Notes under the pieces: generated by a model
Told to the model about the DNA's origin: nothing
The model's database searches: none
What the model saw: only the letters and a program-made list of their open reading frames with translations
Made by a program: the position numbers and the translations under genes
In this document: piece by piece, positions 12,288 to 19,123 of the stretch
Layout of the letters: every line of letters starts with the position of its first letter
How positions within the stretch are numbered: the first letter of the stretch is position 1
Source: a bacterium
Lineage (GTDB): Bacteria; Patescibacteriota; Minisyncoccia; JACQLN01
NCBI GenBank assembly: GCA_030697855.1
Contig: JAUYOU010000063.1
Coordinates: forward strand, 1 to 19,181
Length of the DNA stretch: 19,181 bases
Direction: 5' to 3'

Positions 12288-15035
12288 ATGTTTATATTTT
12301 CTGGTATTTTTGGCAGTGAAAACGACCGCTTTGTTAAGCGGGCTTTTAAAGTTGTAGCTGAAATTAATGCCTTAGAACCAGAATACAAAAAGATATCTAA
12401 CGAAGAGTTAAAAAACAAAACTCAAGAATTTAAAAACTTATTGGCTAATGGCCAAACTCTAGATTCTATTCTTCCAGATGCTTTTGCGGCTTGCCGCGAA
12501 GCTTCGGTGCGAACACTTGGCCAGCGTCATTTTGATGTTCAGTTGATTGGCAGTATGGCTTTACACGAAGGTAAAATTGCCGAAATGCGAACCGGCGAAG
12601 GTAAAACTTTAATGGCTACGTTGGCAATGTATCTTAATGCATTAGAAGGAAAGGGGGTTCACTTGGTTACAGTTAACGATTATTTGGCGAGGCGTGATGC
12701 TGTGTGGATGGGGCAGATATACGATATGTTGGGTATGACAGTTGGGTGTGTAAATCATGACTCAAGTTATCTCTATGATAGTTCAGCTACCGAGTCTAAA
12801 ATTTCTAATGACCAATTTCTAATTTCTAAACAAAACTCAAATCCCAATGACAAAAACTCCAAACCAGATGAAGTCAGGGATGTGGTCGGGGGATTCAAAG
12901 TAGTATATGAATTTTTAAGACAATGTCCTAAAAAAGAAGCATATGGCGCCGATATTACTTATGGCACAAATAACGAATATGGTTTTGATTATTTGCGTGA
13001 TAATTTGGTTCACGAAGTTAAAGATTTATCTCAAAGAAGTAGAGAAGAGGGTGGTCCCTCCTTCGCCAAGGCTACGGAGGGCGCGTGGAATTTTGCCATA
13101 GTAGACGAAGTCGACAGTATTTTAATAGACGAAGCTAGAACCCCTTTAATAATTTCTCAACCAGACGAAGAATCTGGCGCGCTTTATCAAAAATTTGCAC
13201 GCATTGTTCCAAAATTAAATGTCGAACAAGATTATACTTTAGACGAAAAACGTAGATCGGCAGTTTTAACTCAAGATGGAATCACAAAAGTAGAAGAACT
13301 TTTAGGCGTAAAGAATTTATATGAAGAAGGAACGTCAAACGTCCCAGGGGGTGGTATTCGTTTAGTTCACCATTTAGAACAAGCTTTGCGTGCACAGGTT
13401 CTTTTTAAGCGCGATAAAGATTATATAGTAAAAGAAGGCGAAGTAATTATAGTAGACGAATTTACTGGCCGCCTAATGCCAGGGCGCAGATATTCGGAAG
13501 GTCTGCATCAAGCTATAGAAGCTAAAGAGGGAGTGGCGGTAAAAAGGGAATCGCGCACGGTGGCTACTATTACTTTTCAAAACTATTTTAGGCTTTATAA
13601 AAAATTAGCGGGTATGTCGGGTACAGCAGCAACATCACAAGAAGAATTTCATAAAGTTTATGGTTTAGATGTTGCTATAATTCCAACCCATAGGCCAATG
13701 GTGCGTAAAGATGAAGCCGATTTAATTTACAGGTCCGAAAAAGGAAAATTTCAAGCGGTGTTACGCAAAGTAAAAGAATTGCACGAAAAAGGCCAGCCGG
13801 TTTTGTTAGGCACGGGTTCCATAGAAAAAAACGAACATTTGAGTGTTCTTTTAAACCAAATAGGTATACCCCATAAAGTTCTAAATGCTAAAAACCACGA
13901 AGCCGAAGCTCAAATAATTGCTCAAGCCGGAAAAATAGGCGCAGTAACTTTGGCTACAAATATTGCAGGGCGTGGTGTAGATATTATTCTTGGCGGTAAC
14001 CCGCCAGCAGAAGAAGAAGCAGAAAAAGTTAAAAACAATGGAGGATTGTTCGTGTTGGGAACAGAAAGGCACGAAGCTCGCAGAATAGATAATCAGTTGC
14101 GAGGGCGCGCTGGCAGGCAAGGCGATCAAGGTGAATCGCAGTTTTTTGTTTCTTTAGAGGATGACCTAATGCGTGTTTTTGGAGGTGAGCGGATTAAAAA
14201 CATGATGACACGTTTTAACATTCCCGAAGACGAAGCTATACAAAGTTCGCTCGTGTCGCGGGCCATAGAATCGGCTCAAACAAAAATAGAAGGGTATCAT
14301 TTTGATGCTCGCCAACATGTTTTGGAATACGACGAAGTAATGAATAAGCACCGCGATGTGGTTTATAAAACAAGGCGGGAATTTGTGGAGCCCGAATTTA
14401 AAAATAAAAGTAAAGAAAAGGTTTTAGAAATTTTAGATGGAGAAATAGAATTGGCTGTTAGTGCAAATACATCTGTAGAATCAAACACTGTAGATGTTTC
14501 TGATGTTTTGGAAAATTTAGCTAGAATTATGCCGATTGATTCTGTTAAACAGGAAATAGAAAAGACAGAAGGCGATATTGCTAAAATAACAGAAATATTA
14601 AAAACCTTTGTTCAAAGTTTTTACGAAAAAAGAGAAAAAGAAATTGGCGAAGACCAAATGCGCGCCATAGAAAAATTAGTTTTTTTGCGAACCCTAGATG
14701 AACTTTGGATGGATCATTTAGACGAAATGGAACATTTACGTGATTCGGTTGGTTTGCGTGCTTACGGCCAACGCGATCCTTTGGTGGAATACAAAACCGA
14801 AGGACATAGAATGTTTAAAGATTTTGTTTCTAATATGGAAAATCAAGTAGCGGGGCTTATATTTAAAGTTGGCGTGGTTCAACAACAAGTTCCAGCTATA
14901 AAAAATATTCAATATAATAAAACAGAAGATAGTTCGGCTAATTCTAAACAAATTGTTTCTGGTGAAAAAATTGGTAGGAACGATCTTTGTCCTTGCGGAT
15001 CAAATAAGAAATACAAGAAATGTCATGGACAATAA
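12288..15035 (+). CDS. secA: Protein translocase ATPase SecA with two repeat-derived insertions
   Basis: A 915-residue SecA. Seen in order: MRTGEGKTLMA (Walker A, about residues 99-109), VNDYLARRD, TYGTNNEYGFDYLRDN, IVDEVDSILIDEARTPLIIS (DEVD from residue 273), the preprotein-binding region, TGRLMPGRRYSEGLHQAIEAKE, TFQNYFRLYKKLAGMSGTA, TNIAGRGVDIILGG, LRGRAGRQGDQG, and the C-terminal zinc motif CPCGSNKKYKKCH (~901-913) that binds SecB or ribosomes in other bacteria. It powers export through SecYEG. Two stretches interrupt the first nucleotide-binding domain: residues ~160-205, partly from an AT-rich heptamer repeat, and ~250-266, from a palindromic repeat reading PSFAKATEG. They shift DEVD by about 64 residues relative to E. 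coli SecA. All catalytic motifs are intact, so it is presumably functional. It overlaps the next gene by 11 bp. Confidence 0.97.
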   Translation: MFIFSGIFGSENDRFVKRAFKVVAEINALEPEYKKISNEELKNKTQEFKNLLANGQTLDSILPDAFAACREASVRTLGQRHFDVQLIGSMALHEGKIAEMRTGEGKTLMATLAMYLNALEGKGVHLVTVNDYLARRDAVWMGQIYDMLGMTVGCVNHDSSYLYDSSATESKISNDQFLISKQNSNPNDKNSKPDEVRDVVGGFKVVYEFLRQCPKKEAYGADITYGTNNEYGFDYLRDNLVHEVKDLSQRSREEGGPSFAKATEGAWNFAIVDEVDSILIDEARTPLIISQPDEESGALYQKFARIVPKLNVEQDYTLDEKRRSAVLTQDGITKVEELLGVKNLYEEGTSNVPGGGIRLVHHLEQALRAQVLFKRDKDYIVKEGEVIIVDEFTGRLMPGRRYSEGLHQAIEAKEGVAVKRESRTVATITFQNYFRLYKKLAGMSGTAATSQEEFHKVYGLDVAIIPTHRPMVRKDEADLIYRSEKGKFQAVLRKVKELHEKGQPVLLGTGSIEKNEHLSVLLNQIGIPHKVLNAKNHEAEAQIIAQAGKIGAVTLATNIAGRGVDIILGGNPPAEEEAEKVKNNGGLFVLGTERHEARRIDNQLRGRAGRQGDQGESQFFVSLEDDLMRVFGGERIKNMMTRFNIPEDEAIQSSLVSRAIESAQTKIEGYHFDARQHVLEYDEVMNKHRDVVYKTRREFVEPEFKNKSKEKVLEILDGEIELAVSANTSVESNTVDVSDVLENLARIMPIDSVKQEIEKTEGDIAKITEILKTFVQSFYEKREKEIGEDQMRAIEKLVFLRTLDELWMDHLDEMEHLRDSVGLRAYGQRDPLVEYKTEGHRMFKDFVSNMENQVAGLIFKVGVVQQQVPAIKNIQYNKTEDSSANSKQIVSGEKIGRNDLCPCGSNKKYKKCHGQ
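12800..12863. repeat. Heptamer microrepeat inside secA
   Basis: AATTTCT, AATGACC, AATTTCT, AATTTCT (12800-12827), with the same order of units as the array at 429-463 (T for C variants). A degenerate continuation contains a second AATGAC core (12846-12851) and CTCCAAA-like units (12857-12863). It encodes low-complexity residues (KISNDQFLISK, NPNDKNSKP) that have no counterpart in typical SecA at this point. Confidence 0.75.
13056..13081. repeat. Palindromic repeat inside secA (PSFAKATEG)
   Basis: A 26-bp imperfect palindrome: outer arms CCCTCC / GGAGGG, inner GCC-AA-GGC. Its 16-bp core CTTCGCCAAGGCTACG (13061-13076) recurs with one mismatch at 15934-15949 in another gene. It is read through in frame as part of a SecA insertion just before the DEVD motif. 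The AKATEG-type peptide is, from memory, a recurrent insertion in CPR proteins. Confidence 0.8.
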
Positions 15036-15240
15036 TAACGACAATCCAAACCCACCAGAACGGTCTAAAATAAAAGAGGGTACAGCCGTTTGGATTATAG
15101 AAAAGGAAAACTACGGCACTAATAAATATAAACAGGGAATTGTGAAAGATATTTTAAGCCCGCGCGAAAACCACCCACGCGGAATAAAGGTTCGTCTAAT
15201 GGATGGTTCTGTTGGTAGGGTACAGTGGATAATGGAATAA
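15025..15240 (+). CDS. ywbE: YwbE-family (DUF2196) small protein
   Basis: A 71-residue protein starting at ATG 15025, inside the last 11 bp of secA in another frame, which suggests translational coupling. After an Asn/Pro-rich N-terminus (NNNDNPNPPERS) the sequence EGTAVWIIEKENYGTN ... QGIVKDILSPRENHPRGIKVRL, then DGSVGRVQWI, matches the YwbE family pattern (GIVKDIL...HP.GIKVRL..G.VGRV). The fold is probably a small beta barrel; the molecular role of the family is unknown to me. Upstream in-frame starts (for example 14953) would lie inside the conserved 3' end of secA and are rejected. Confidence 0.82.
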   Translation: MDNNNDNPNPPERSKIKEGTAVWIIEKENYGTNKYKQGIVKDILSPRENHPRGIKVRLMDGSVGRVQWIME

Positions 15241-15253
15241 TAATTTAAAAAAT

Positions 15254-15706
15254 ATGGCAAAAGAAAGAGGAATTTATCAAGTATCTTTAAAACTTTTATT
15301 AAAAAACAATAATGGTGAGGTTCTTGCCTTAAAAGCCGTTGATTGGGGGAGTTTTGCTAATTTTTACGATTTACCGGGAGGGCGTATCGATGCCGATGAG
15401 TTTAATGTTGATTTTTCGGAAATTATAAAAAGAGAGGCCAAAGAAGAAATTGGTAATGTAGAAATTAAAGTTAATTCAAAACCAGTCGCTATTGGTAGGC
15501 ATTTGATTCCAGCTAACATGACAAGTTCTGGTAAAGATATTCAAATTCTTTATTTATTTTTTGAAGCAGAGCATTTAAGCGGAGATATAAAAATCAGCGA
15601 CGAACATACAGAGGTTAAATGGTTAAATTTAAAAGATGTTAAATTGGAAGAATATTTTATATCGGGAATTTTAGAAGGAGTTAGGATGTATTTAGATGAA
15701 AAATAA
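15254..15706 (+). CDS. Nudix hydrolase
   Basis: A 150-residue protein with a Nudix box at about residues 41-67: GGRIDADEF, then SEIIKREAKEEIGN. The catalytic REAKEEIG helix, with its metal-binding Glu residues, is intact. The spacing between the first Glu (DADE) and REAKEE is three residues longer than the usual GX5EX7REUXEEXGU. Flanking strands (YQVSLKLLLKNNNGEVLALK; IQILYLFFEAE; EHTEVKWLNLKDV) complete the fold. Nudix enzymes hydrolyse nucleoside diphosphates linked to another group; the substrate cannot be told. It starts 13 bp after ywbE and overlaps the next gene by 11 bp. Confidence 0.88.
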   Translation: MAKERGIYQVSLKLLLKNNNGEVLALKAVDWGSFANFYDLPGGRIDADEFNVDFSEIIKREAKEEIGNVEIKVNSKPVAIGRHLIPANMTSSGKDIQILYLFFEAEHLSGDIKISDEHTEVKWLNLKDVKLEEYFISGILEGVRMYLDEK

Positions 15707-15968
15707 ACTAAAACCATTTTCTAAAAAGGCTAAGGCTCTAAGGTTGGGGGAATACGAACATTATAAAGGGAATAGGTATAAGGTTATAAACATTGCTAGA
15801 CATAGCGAAACCTTAGAAGAGTTGGTAGTATATCAAGCGTTATATGGCGAGCGTGGTATTTGGGTTCGGCCACTGGGTATGTTTTTAGAAAAAGTGAAAG
15901 TAGACGGGAAAAAAATTCCACGTTTCACTCCCACTTCGTCAAGGCTACGCGGGACAAGCAAGGTTTAA
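15696..15968 (+). CDS. DUF1653 family protein with repeat-derived C-terminus
   Basis: A 90-residue protein. Residues ~16-76 match the DUF1653 pattern closely: LRLGEYEHYKGNRYKVI, ARHSETLEELVVYQALYG, IWVRPLGMFLEKVKVDGKK and IPRF. The family is a small SH3-like domain of unknown biochemical role, usually ending soon after PRF. Here the final 13 or so residues (TPTSSRLRGTSKV) are encoded by a palindromic repeat at 15930-15953 plus adjoining sequence, so the natural end was probably replaced by a repeat insertion that brought a new stop. The start overlaps the Nudix gene by 11 bp (GATGAAAAATAA). Confidence 0.85.
   Translation: MKNKLKPFSKKAKALRLGEYEHYKGNRYKVINIARHSETLEELVVYQALYGERGIWVRPLGMFLEKVKVDGKKIPRFTPTSSRLRGTSKV
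15930..15953. repeat. Palindromic repeat at the 3' end of the DUF1653 gene
   Basis: CCCACTTCGTCAAGG followed by CTACGCGGG: imperfect palindrome sharing the core CTTCGYCAAGGCTACG with the secA copy at 13061-13076 (15 of 16 bases). The frame differs from the secA copy (here ...TSSRLRG...), which shows that the DNA, not the peptide, is what is repeated. Confidence 0.78.
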
Positions 15969-15976
15969 ATATATAA

Positions 15977-17347
15977 ATGAGTAAAAACTGGAAAAAGTAT
16001 TGGAAATTGGGTGTAGAAGAATTTAATACCGAATATTTTGATGTAACAAAAAACGGGGAGCTTTTGGTTAACGAAGGGAATTATGTTTATAATTTGCACT
16101 CTTTAATTAAAAAATATGGTTCGCCGTTAGAAGTTGTTTTTCCGTTTGTTTTAGAAAAACGCCTTTCCGATTTGCGTGATTATTTTAATGCTTTTATAAA
16201 AATACAAAATTATAAAGGCAAATTTTTTTATCATTACCCAATGAAGGTAAACCAAAACAAGGAATTTGTTATGCCTTTAATTTCGGAAGGCGCGCATATG
16301 GAAGTGGGTTCTTTAAACGAACTTTGGTTAGTTAAATCTTTATGGGAAAAGGAAAAATTTAATTTAAAACTAAGAGTGCTGTGTAATGGCCCAAAATCCG
16401 ATAGTTATTTAAAACTTATTACGGAACTTAAAGCTAAAGGCATGGCGATCTTTCCCATAGTGGAAGATGAGGCTGAATTTAAAAAATTGCATAAATATAA
16501 GGGGGAGATTGGTTTGCGTGTAGATTTAAATGTTAAAGCCGACACACATTGGGATAAAAAAATAGATAGGTTTGGTTTAAGCGAAGATCAAATTTTAAAT
16601 TTACCACCGGTAAAAAACTTTAAGATTTTGCATTATCATATTGGCTCGCAAATGACTTCGCAAAAAAGTATTTTAAATTCTTTAAAGCGGGCGATGGAAG
16701 TTTATATTGAACTCGCCCAAAAGAATCCATCACTAGACACCATAGATATGGGCGGAGGGTTTGGTATTAATTACGAAAAGAAAAAATTCTATACTGCCAA
16801 AACTGTTACAAAAAATATTGTAAATTTAATAAAAAAAATGGCCGATAAGGCCGAAATAAAACATCCAAATATTATTGTGGAATGGGGACGCTATATTGTA
16901 GCGCCGGCGCAGGTTACTATCTATAAAATCATTGCCGAAAAACCAATCCCCAAAGGCAACGCTAACGCTTGGTACATAATAGACGGCAGTTTTATGAACG
17001 ATCTTCTAGACACTTGGGCTATAAAACAAAAGTGGCATGTGGTGCCAGTTAATAATGCCAACAAGGGAGATTTTAAAAGAGTATGGCTCGCAGGGAGTTC
17101 GTGTGATTCGGACGATAAATATACCGAAGGCGGGGCTTATGTGCTTTTGCCTAAGCTAAAAGAAGACGAAGACCAGTATGTAGCGTTTTTTGATTCTGGC
17201 GCGTATCAAGATGCCTTGGCTTCGCATCACTGTTTATTATCTTCGCCAGCAAAATTAATTGCTCAAGACGGAATAATAAAAATAGCGCGTAAACGCGAAA
17301 CTCCAGAAATGGTTGGTAAACTATTTGGCTGGGGTAATGGACATTAG
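15977..17347 (+). CDS. Arginine decarboxylase-like (SpeA-type) fold III PLP enzyme, compact form
   Basis: A 456-residue alanine-racemase-fold decarboxylase. FYHYPMKVNQNKE (about residues 86-98) contains the PLP lysine in the K-V-N-Q context typical of biosynthetic arginine decarboxylase. HMEVGSLNEL, LRVLCNGPKSD, DRFGLSEDQIL, LHYHIGSQM and the phosphate-binding DMGGGFGINY follow in the expected order, then VEWGRYIVAPA and the specificity-helix cysteine in GSSCDSDDKY (~374-383). Classic SpeA is about 630-660 residues with a helical insertion before the C-terminal barrel, which is missing or much reduced here. The predicted reaction is arginine to agmatine plus CO2, although ornithine, lysine, diaminopimelate or carboxynorspermidine cannot be excluded. 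It starts 8 bp after the DUF1653 gene and a hairpin follows. Confidence 0.82.
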   Translation: MSKNWKKYWKLGVEEFNTEYFDVTKNGELLVNEGNYVYNLHSLIKKYGSPLEVVFPFVLEKRLSDLRDYFNAFIKIQNYKGKFFYHYPMKVNQNKEFVMPLISEGAHMEVGSLNELWLVKSLWEKEKFNLKLRVLCNGPKSDSYLKLITELKAKGMAIFPIVEDEAEFKKLHKYKGEIGLRVDLNVKADTHWDKKIDRFGLSEDQILNLPPVKNFKILHYHIGSQMTSQKSILNSLKRAMEVYIELAQKNPSLDTIDMGGGFGINYEKKKFYTAKTVTKNIVNLIKKMADKAEIKHPNIIVEWGRYIVAPAQVTIYKIIAEKPIPKGNANAWYIIDGSFMNDLLDTWAIKQKWHVVPVNNANKGDFKRVWLAGSSCDSDDKYTEGGAYVLLPKLKEDEDQYVAFFDSGAYQDALASHHCLLSSPAKLIAQDGIIKIARKRETPEMVGKLFGWGNGH

Positions 17348-17385
17348 ACAATAAAAAAGATAGGATGTTAGTTCTGTTTACACAG

Positions 17386-17416
17386 AAATATCCCTCTTGT
17401 TGGAAGGATATTTTTT
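17386..17416 (+). terminator. Terminator-like hairpin between the decarboxylase and ABC genes
   Basis: Stem AAATATCC (17386-17393) / GGATATTT (17406-17413) with a 12-nt loop and T-run 17411-17416. A second hairpin TTCTGT-TTAC-ACAGAA (17372-17387) shares two bases with its left arm. The T-run ends 6 nt before the next ATG, so it may be an attenuator rather than a complete stop. Confidence 0.6.
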
Positions 17417-17422
17417 CTTATT

Positions 17423-18154
17423 ATGATACTAGAAGTAAAAAACTTAGTTAAAAAATTTAATGGCGTTGCCGCTGTAGATGATTTGTCGTTTGGAGTAGAG
17501 GAGGGAACCATAACTGGTTTGTTGGGGCCGAATGGTGCCGGCAAAACAACCACCATTCAAATGATTTTAGATTTAGTTACGCCCACCAGTGGCGCCATAG
17601 AAATTTTTGGTTTAGATATGAAACATAACCGCGAGAAAATTTTGAATCAAATAAATTTTTCTTCGCCCTATGTTAATTTACCCGGCAATTTAAAAGTTTG
17701 GGAAAACTTAGCCACATTTGCAAGGCTATACGGTGTTAAAAATATAAAAACTAAAATAGATGAACTGGCGGATTTTTTTGGTATAAGAGAGTTTTTAGGC
17801 AAAATGACTTCTCAACTTTCAACAGGGCAGTTAACTCGGCTTAATTTAACCAAAGCTTTACTTAACGATCCTAAACTTCTTTTGTTAGACGAACCTACCG
17901 CTTCGCTGGACCCAGATATTGCCGATAGAACCCGCCAGCTTTTAAGAAAAATCCAAAAAGAAAAGGGTTTAACCATTCTTTATACTTCGCATAATATGGT
18001 GGAAGTAGAAGAAATTTGCGACCGTGTAATATTTATTCAAAAAGGAAAATTAAAAGACGATGGCACGCCCGATGAATTGGTTAAAAAATATGGGCACAAA
18101 GATTTAAATGATTTATTTATAGCGATAGCGAGAGAACACAGTCACGAGAATTAA
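17423..18154 (+). CDS. ABC transporter ATP-binding protein (ABC-2 exporter type)
   Basis: A 243-residue nucleotide-binding subunit with every expected motif: Walker A GPNGAGKTT (about residues 35-43), a Q-loop region (NQINFSSPYVNLPGNLKVWENL), signature LSTGQLTRL (~132-140, Thr instead of the usual second Gly), Walker B LLLLDEPTASLDPD (~153-166), and the switch histidine in LYTSHNMVEVEE. It belongs to the drug/polysaccharide/antibiotic exporter group that pairs with ABC-2 permeases; such a permease gene starts 6 bp downstream. The cargo is unknown. The start has no separate Shine-Dalgarno site because a terminator-like hairpin lies immediately upstream. Confidence 0.93.
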   Translation: MILEVKNLVKKFNGVAAVDDLSFGVEEGTITGLLGPNGAGKTTTIQMILDLVTPTSGAIEIFGLDMKHNREKILNQINFSSPYVNLPGNLKVWENLATFARLYGVKNIKTKIDELADFFGIREFLGKMTSQLSTGQLTRLNLTKALLNDPKLLLLDEPTASLDPDIADRTRQLLRKIQKEKGLTILYTSHNMVEVEEICDRVIFIQKGKLKDDGTPDELVKKYGHKDLNDLFIAIAREHSHEN

Positions 18155-18160
18155 TTAAAA

Positions 18161-18949
18161 ATGAAACTACACAGAATAAACGCATTATTAATTAGACACT
18201 TATATCTATATCAACGTAGCGTACCTAGGTTGATGGATATTTTCTTTTGGCCGATTATAGAACTTTTGTTATGGGGTTTTTTGAGCTTATATTTAGAAGA
18301 AATGAGTTTTGGAGGATTGAATGTAGTAACAGTTCTTTTGGGAGCTATTATATTTTGGGATTTAATGAGTCAATCGCAACGCGCAATTTCTACCACATTT
18401 TTAGAAGAAGTTTGGGAAAGGAATTTGTTAAATATATTTGTGTCGCCATTAAGAGTAAGTGAATTTTTAATTTCTAGTGTATTAATTGCTGTGGTAAGAG
18501 TAATAATTGTGGGTTTAGTTATGGCAGGTTTGGCTTGGGGATTATATCAGTTTAATTTGTTATATTTTGGACTGTATTTGATTCCGTTTATGCTGAATTT
18601 ATTTATTTTTGGTTGGACATTAGGATTTTTTACTACGGGTATAATTTTACGTTTTGGTAGCGCGGCCCAAGTTTTAGCTTTTGGTTTAGTATTTTTATTA
18701 CAACCATTTAGCGCGGTATTTTATCCAGTTTCTGTTTTGCCGCAAGCATTGCAGTATGTAGCGAAAGTTTTACCATCGTCGCATATTTTTGAAGGTATGC
18801 GCGCGGTTATTGCTACAGGAACTTTGCCAGTTAGCGATTTGATTTGGGCTTTCGGCACAAATATTTTTTACTTGGCATTAGTGCTTTGGTTTTTTGCGAG
18901 AATGTTCGCACGCGTAAAAGAAAGAGGAATGTTGATGAAGTTGGATTGA
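18161..18949 (+). CDS. ABC-2 type transporter permease
   Basis: A 262-residue polytopic membrane protein with about six hydrophobic segments (roughly residues 28-44, 56-74, 102-128, 134-160, 166-190 and 228-248) and the ABC-2 family features: an N-terminal cytosolic amphipathic start (HRINALLIRHLYLYQRSV), the LNIFVSPLRVSEFLISS loop after the second helix, and FYPVSVLPQALQYVAKVLPSSHIFEGMR before the last helix, the conserved re-entrant segment of ABC-2 exporters. It forms the transport pore with the ATPase encoded 6 bp upstream, presumably as a 2+2 complex. The last 17 residues (ARMFARVKERGMLMKLD) are encoded by a 52-bp stretch that is exactly duplicated 174 bp downstream. Confidence 0.9.
   Translation: MKLHRINALLIRHLYLYQRSVPRLMDIFFWPIIELLLWGFLSLYLEEMSFGGLNVVTVLLGAIIFWDLMSQSQRAISTTFLEEVWERNLLNIFVSPLRVSEFLISSVLIAVVRVIIVGLVMAGLAWGLYQFNLLYFGLYLIPFMLNLFIFGWTLGFFTTGIILRFGSAAQVLAFGLVFLLQPFSAVFYPVSVLPQALQYVAKVLPSSHIFEGMRAVIATGTLPVSDLIWAFGTNIFYLALVLWFFARMFARVKERGMLMKLD
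18896..18947 (+). repeat. 52-bp direct repeat, copy 1 (3' end of permease gene)
   Basis: Starts GCGAGAATGTTCGCACGCG and ends GAAGTTGGATT; identical base for base to 19070-19121. It encodes the permease C-terminus and runs into the TGA stop at 18947-18949. Confidence 0.97.
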
Positions 18950-18990
18950 TTAACTTAACATTATTATTCTAGATCTTGCGGGGAAGGGGT

Positions 18991-19041
18991 CGGGAAACGG
19001 TAGTTTCCCGTGGCGGAAATATTAAAACCGAGGGGTTTTAA
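18991..19041. repeat. Twin-hairpin element between the direct repeats
   Basis: Two perfect 8-bp hairpins with 4-nt loops lie 11 bp apart: CGGGAAAC-GGTA-GTTTCCCG (18991-19010) and TTAAAACC-GAGG-GGTTTTAA (19022-19041). Neither is followed by a good T-run, so they do not look like ordinary terminators. The arrangement resembles paired REP-type elements. They lie inside the 122-bp segment separating the two 52-bp repeats. Confidence 0.75.
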
Positions 19042-19123
19042 AGAGGAGCGAAATTTCTTGAGCGACGACGCGAGAATGTTCGCACGCGTAAAAGAAAGAG
19101 GAATGTTGATGAAGTTGGATTAA
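19010..19123 (+). pseudogene. Duplicated 3' fragment of the permease gene (37 codons from a GTG)
   Basis: The second 52-bp copy (19070-19121) keeps the permease frame and ends in TAA. Upstream of it the frame stays open to a GTG at 19010, giving a hypothetical peptide whose first 20 residues (with RGFKEERNFLSDD) come from the twin-hairpin element and whose last 17 equal the permease tail. There is no ribosome-binding site or coding evidence beyond the duplication, so I treat it as a gene fragment, not a gene. The remaining bases to the window end (19124-19181) show no gene. Confidence 0.7.

Noticed and set aside
14953..15024. Upstream in-frame start for the YwbE-family gene
   Set aside because: It would overlap the conserved zinc-motif coding end of secA by more than 80 bp in another frame and adds residues (MFLVKKLVG...) with no YwbE counterpart; ATG 15025 fits the family.
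18991..19041. Terminator for the ABC permease gene
   Set aside because: Both hairpins are perfect but neither is followed by a proper T-run and they begin more than 40 bp after the stop; treated as a repeat element instead.
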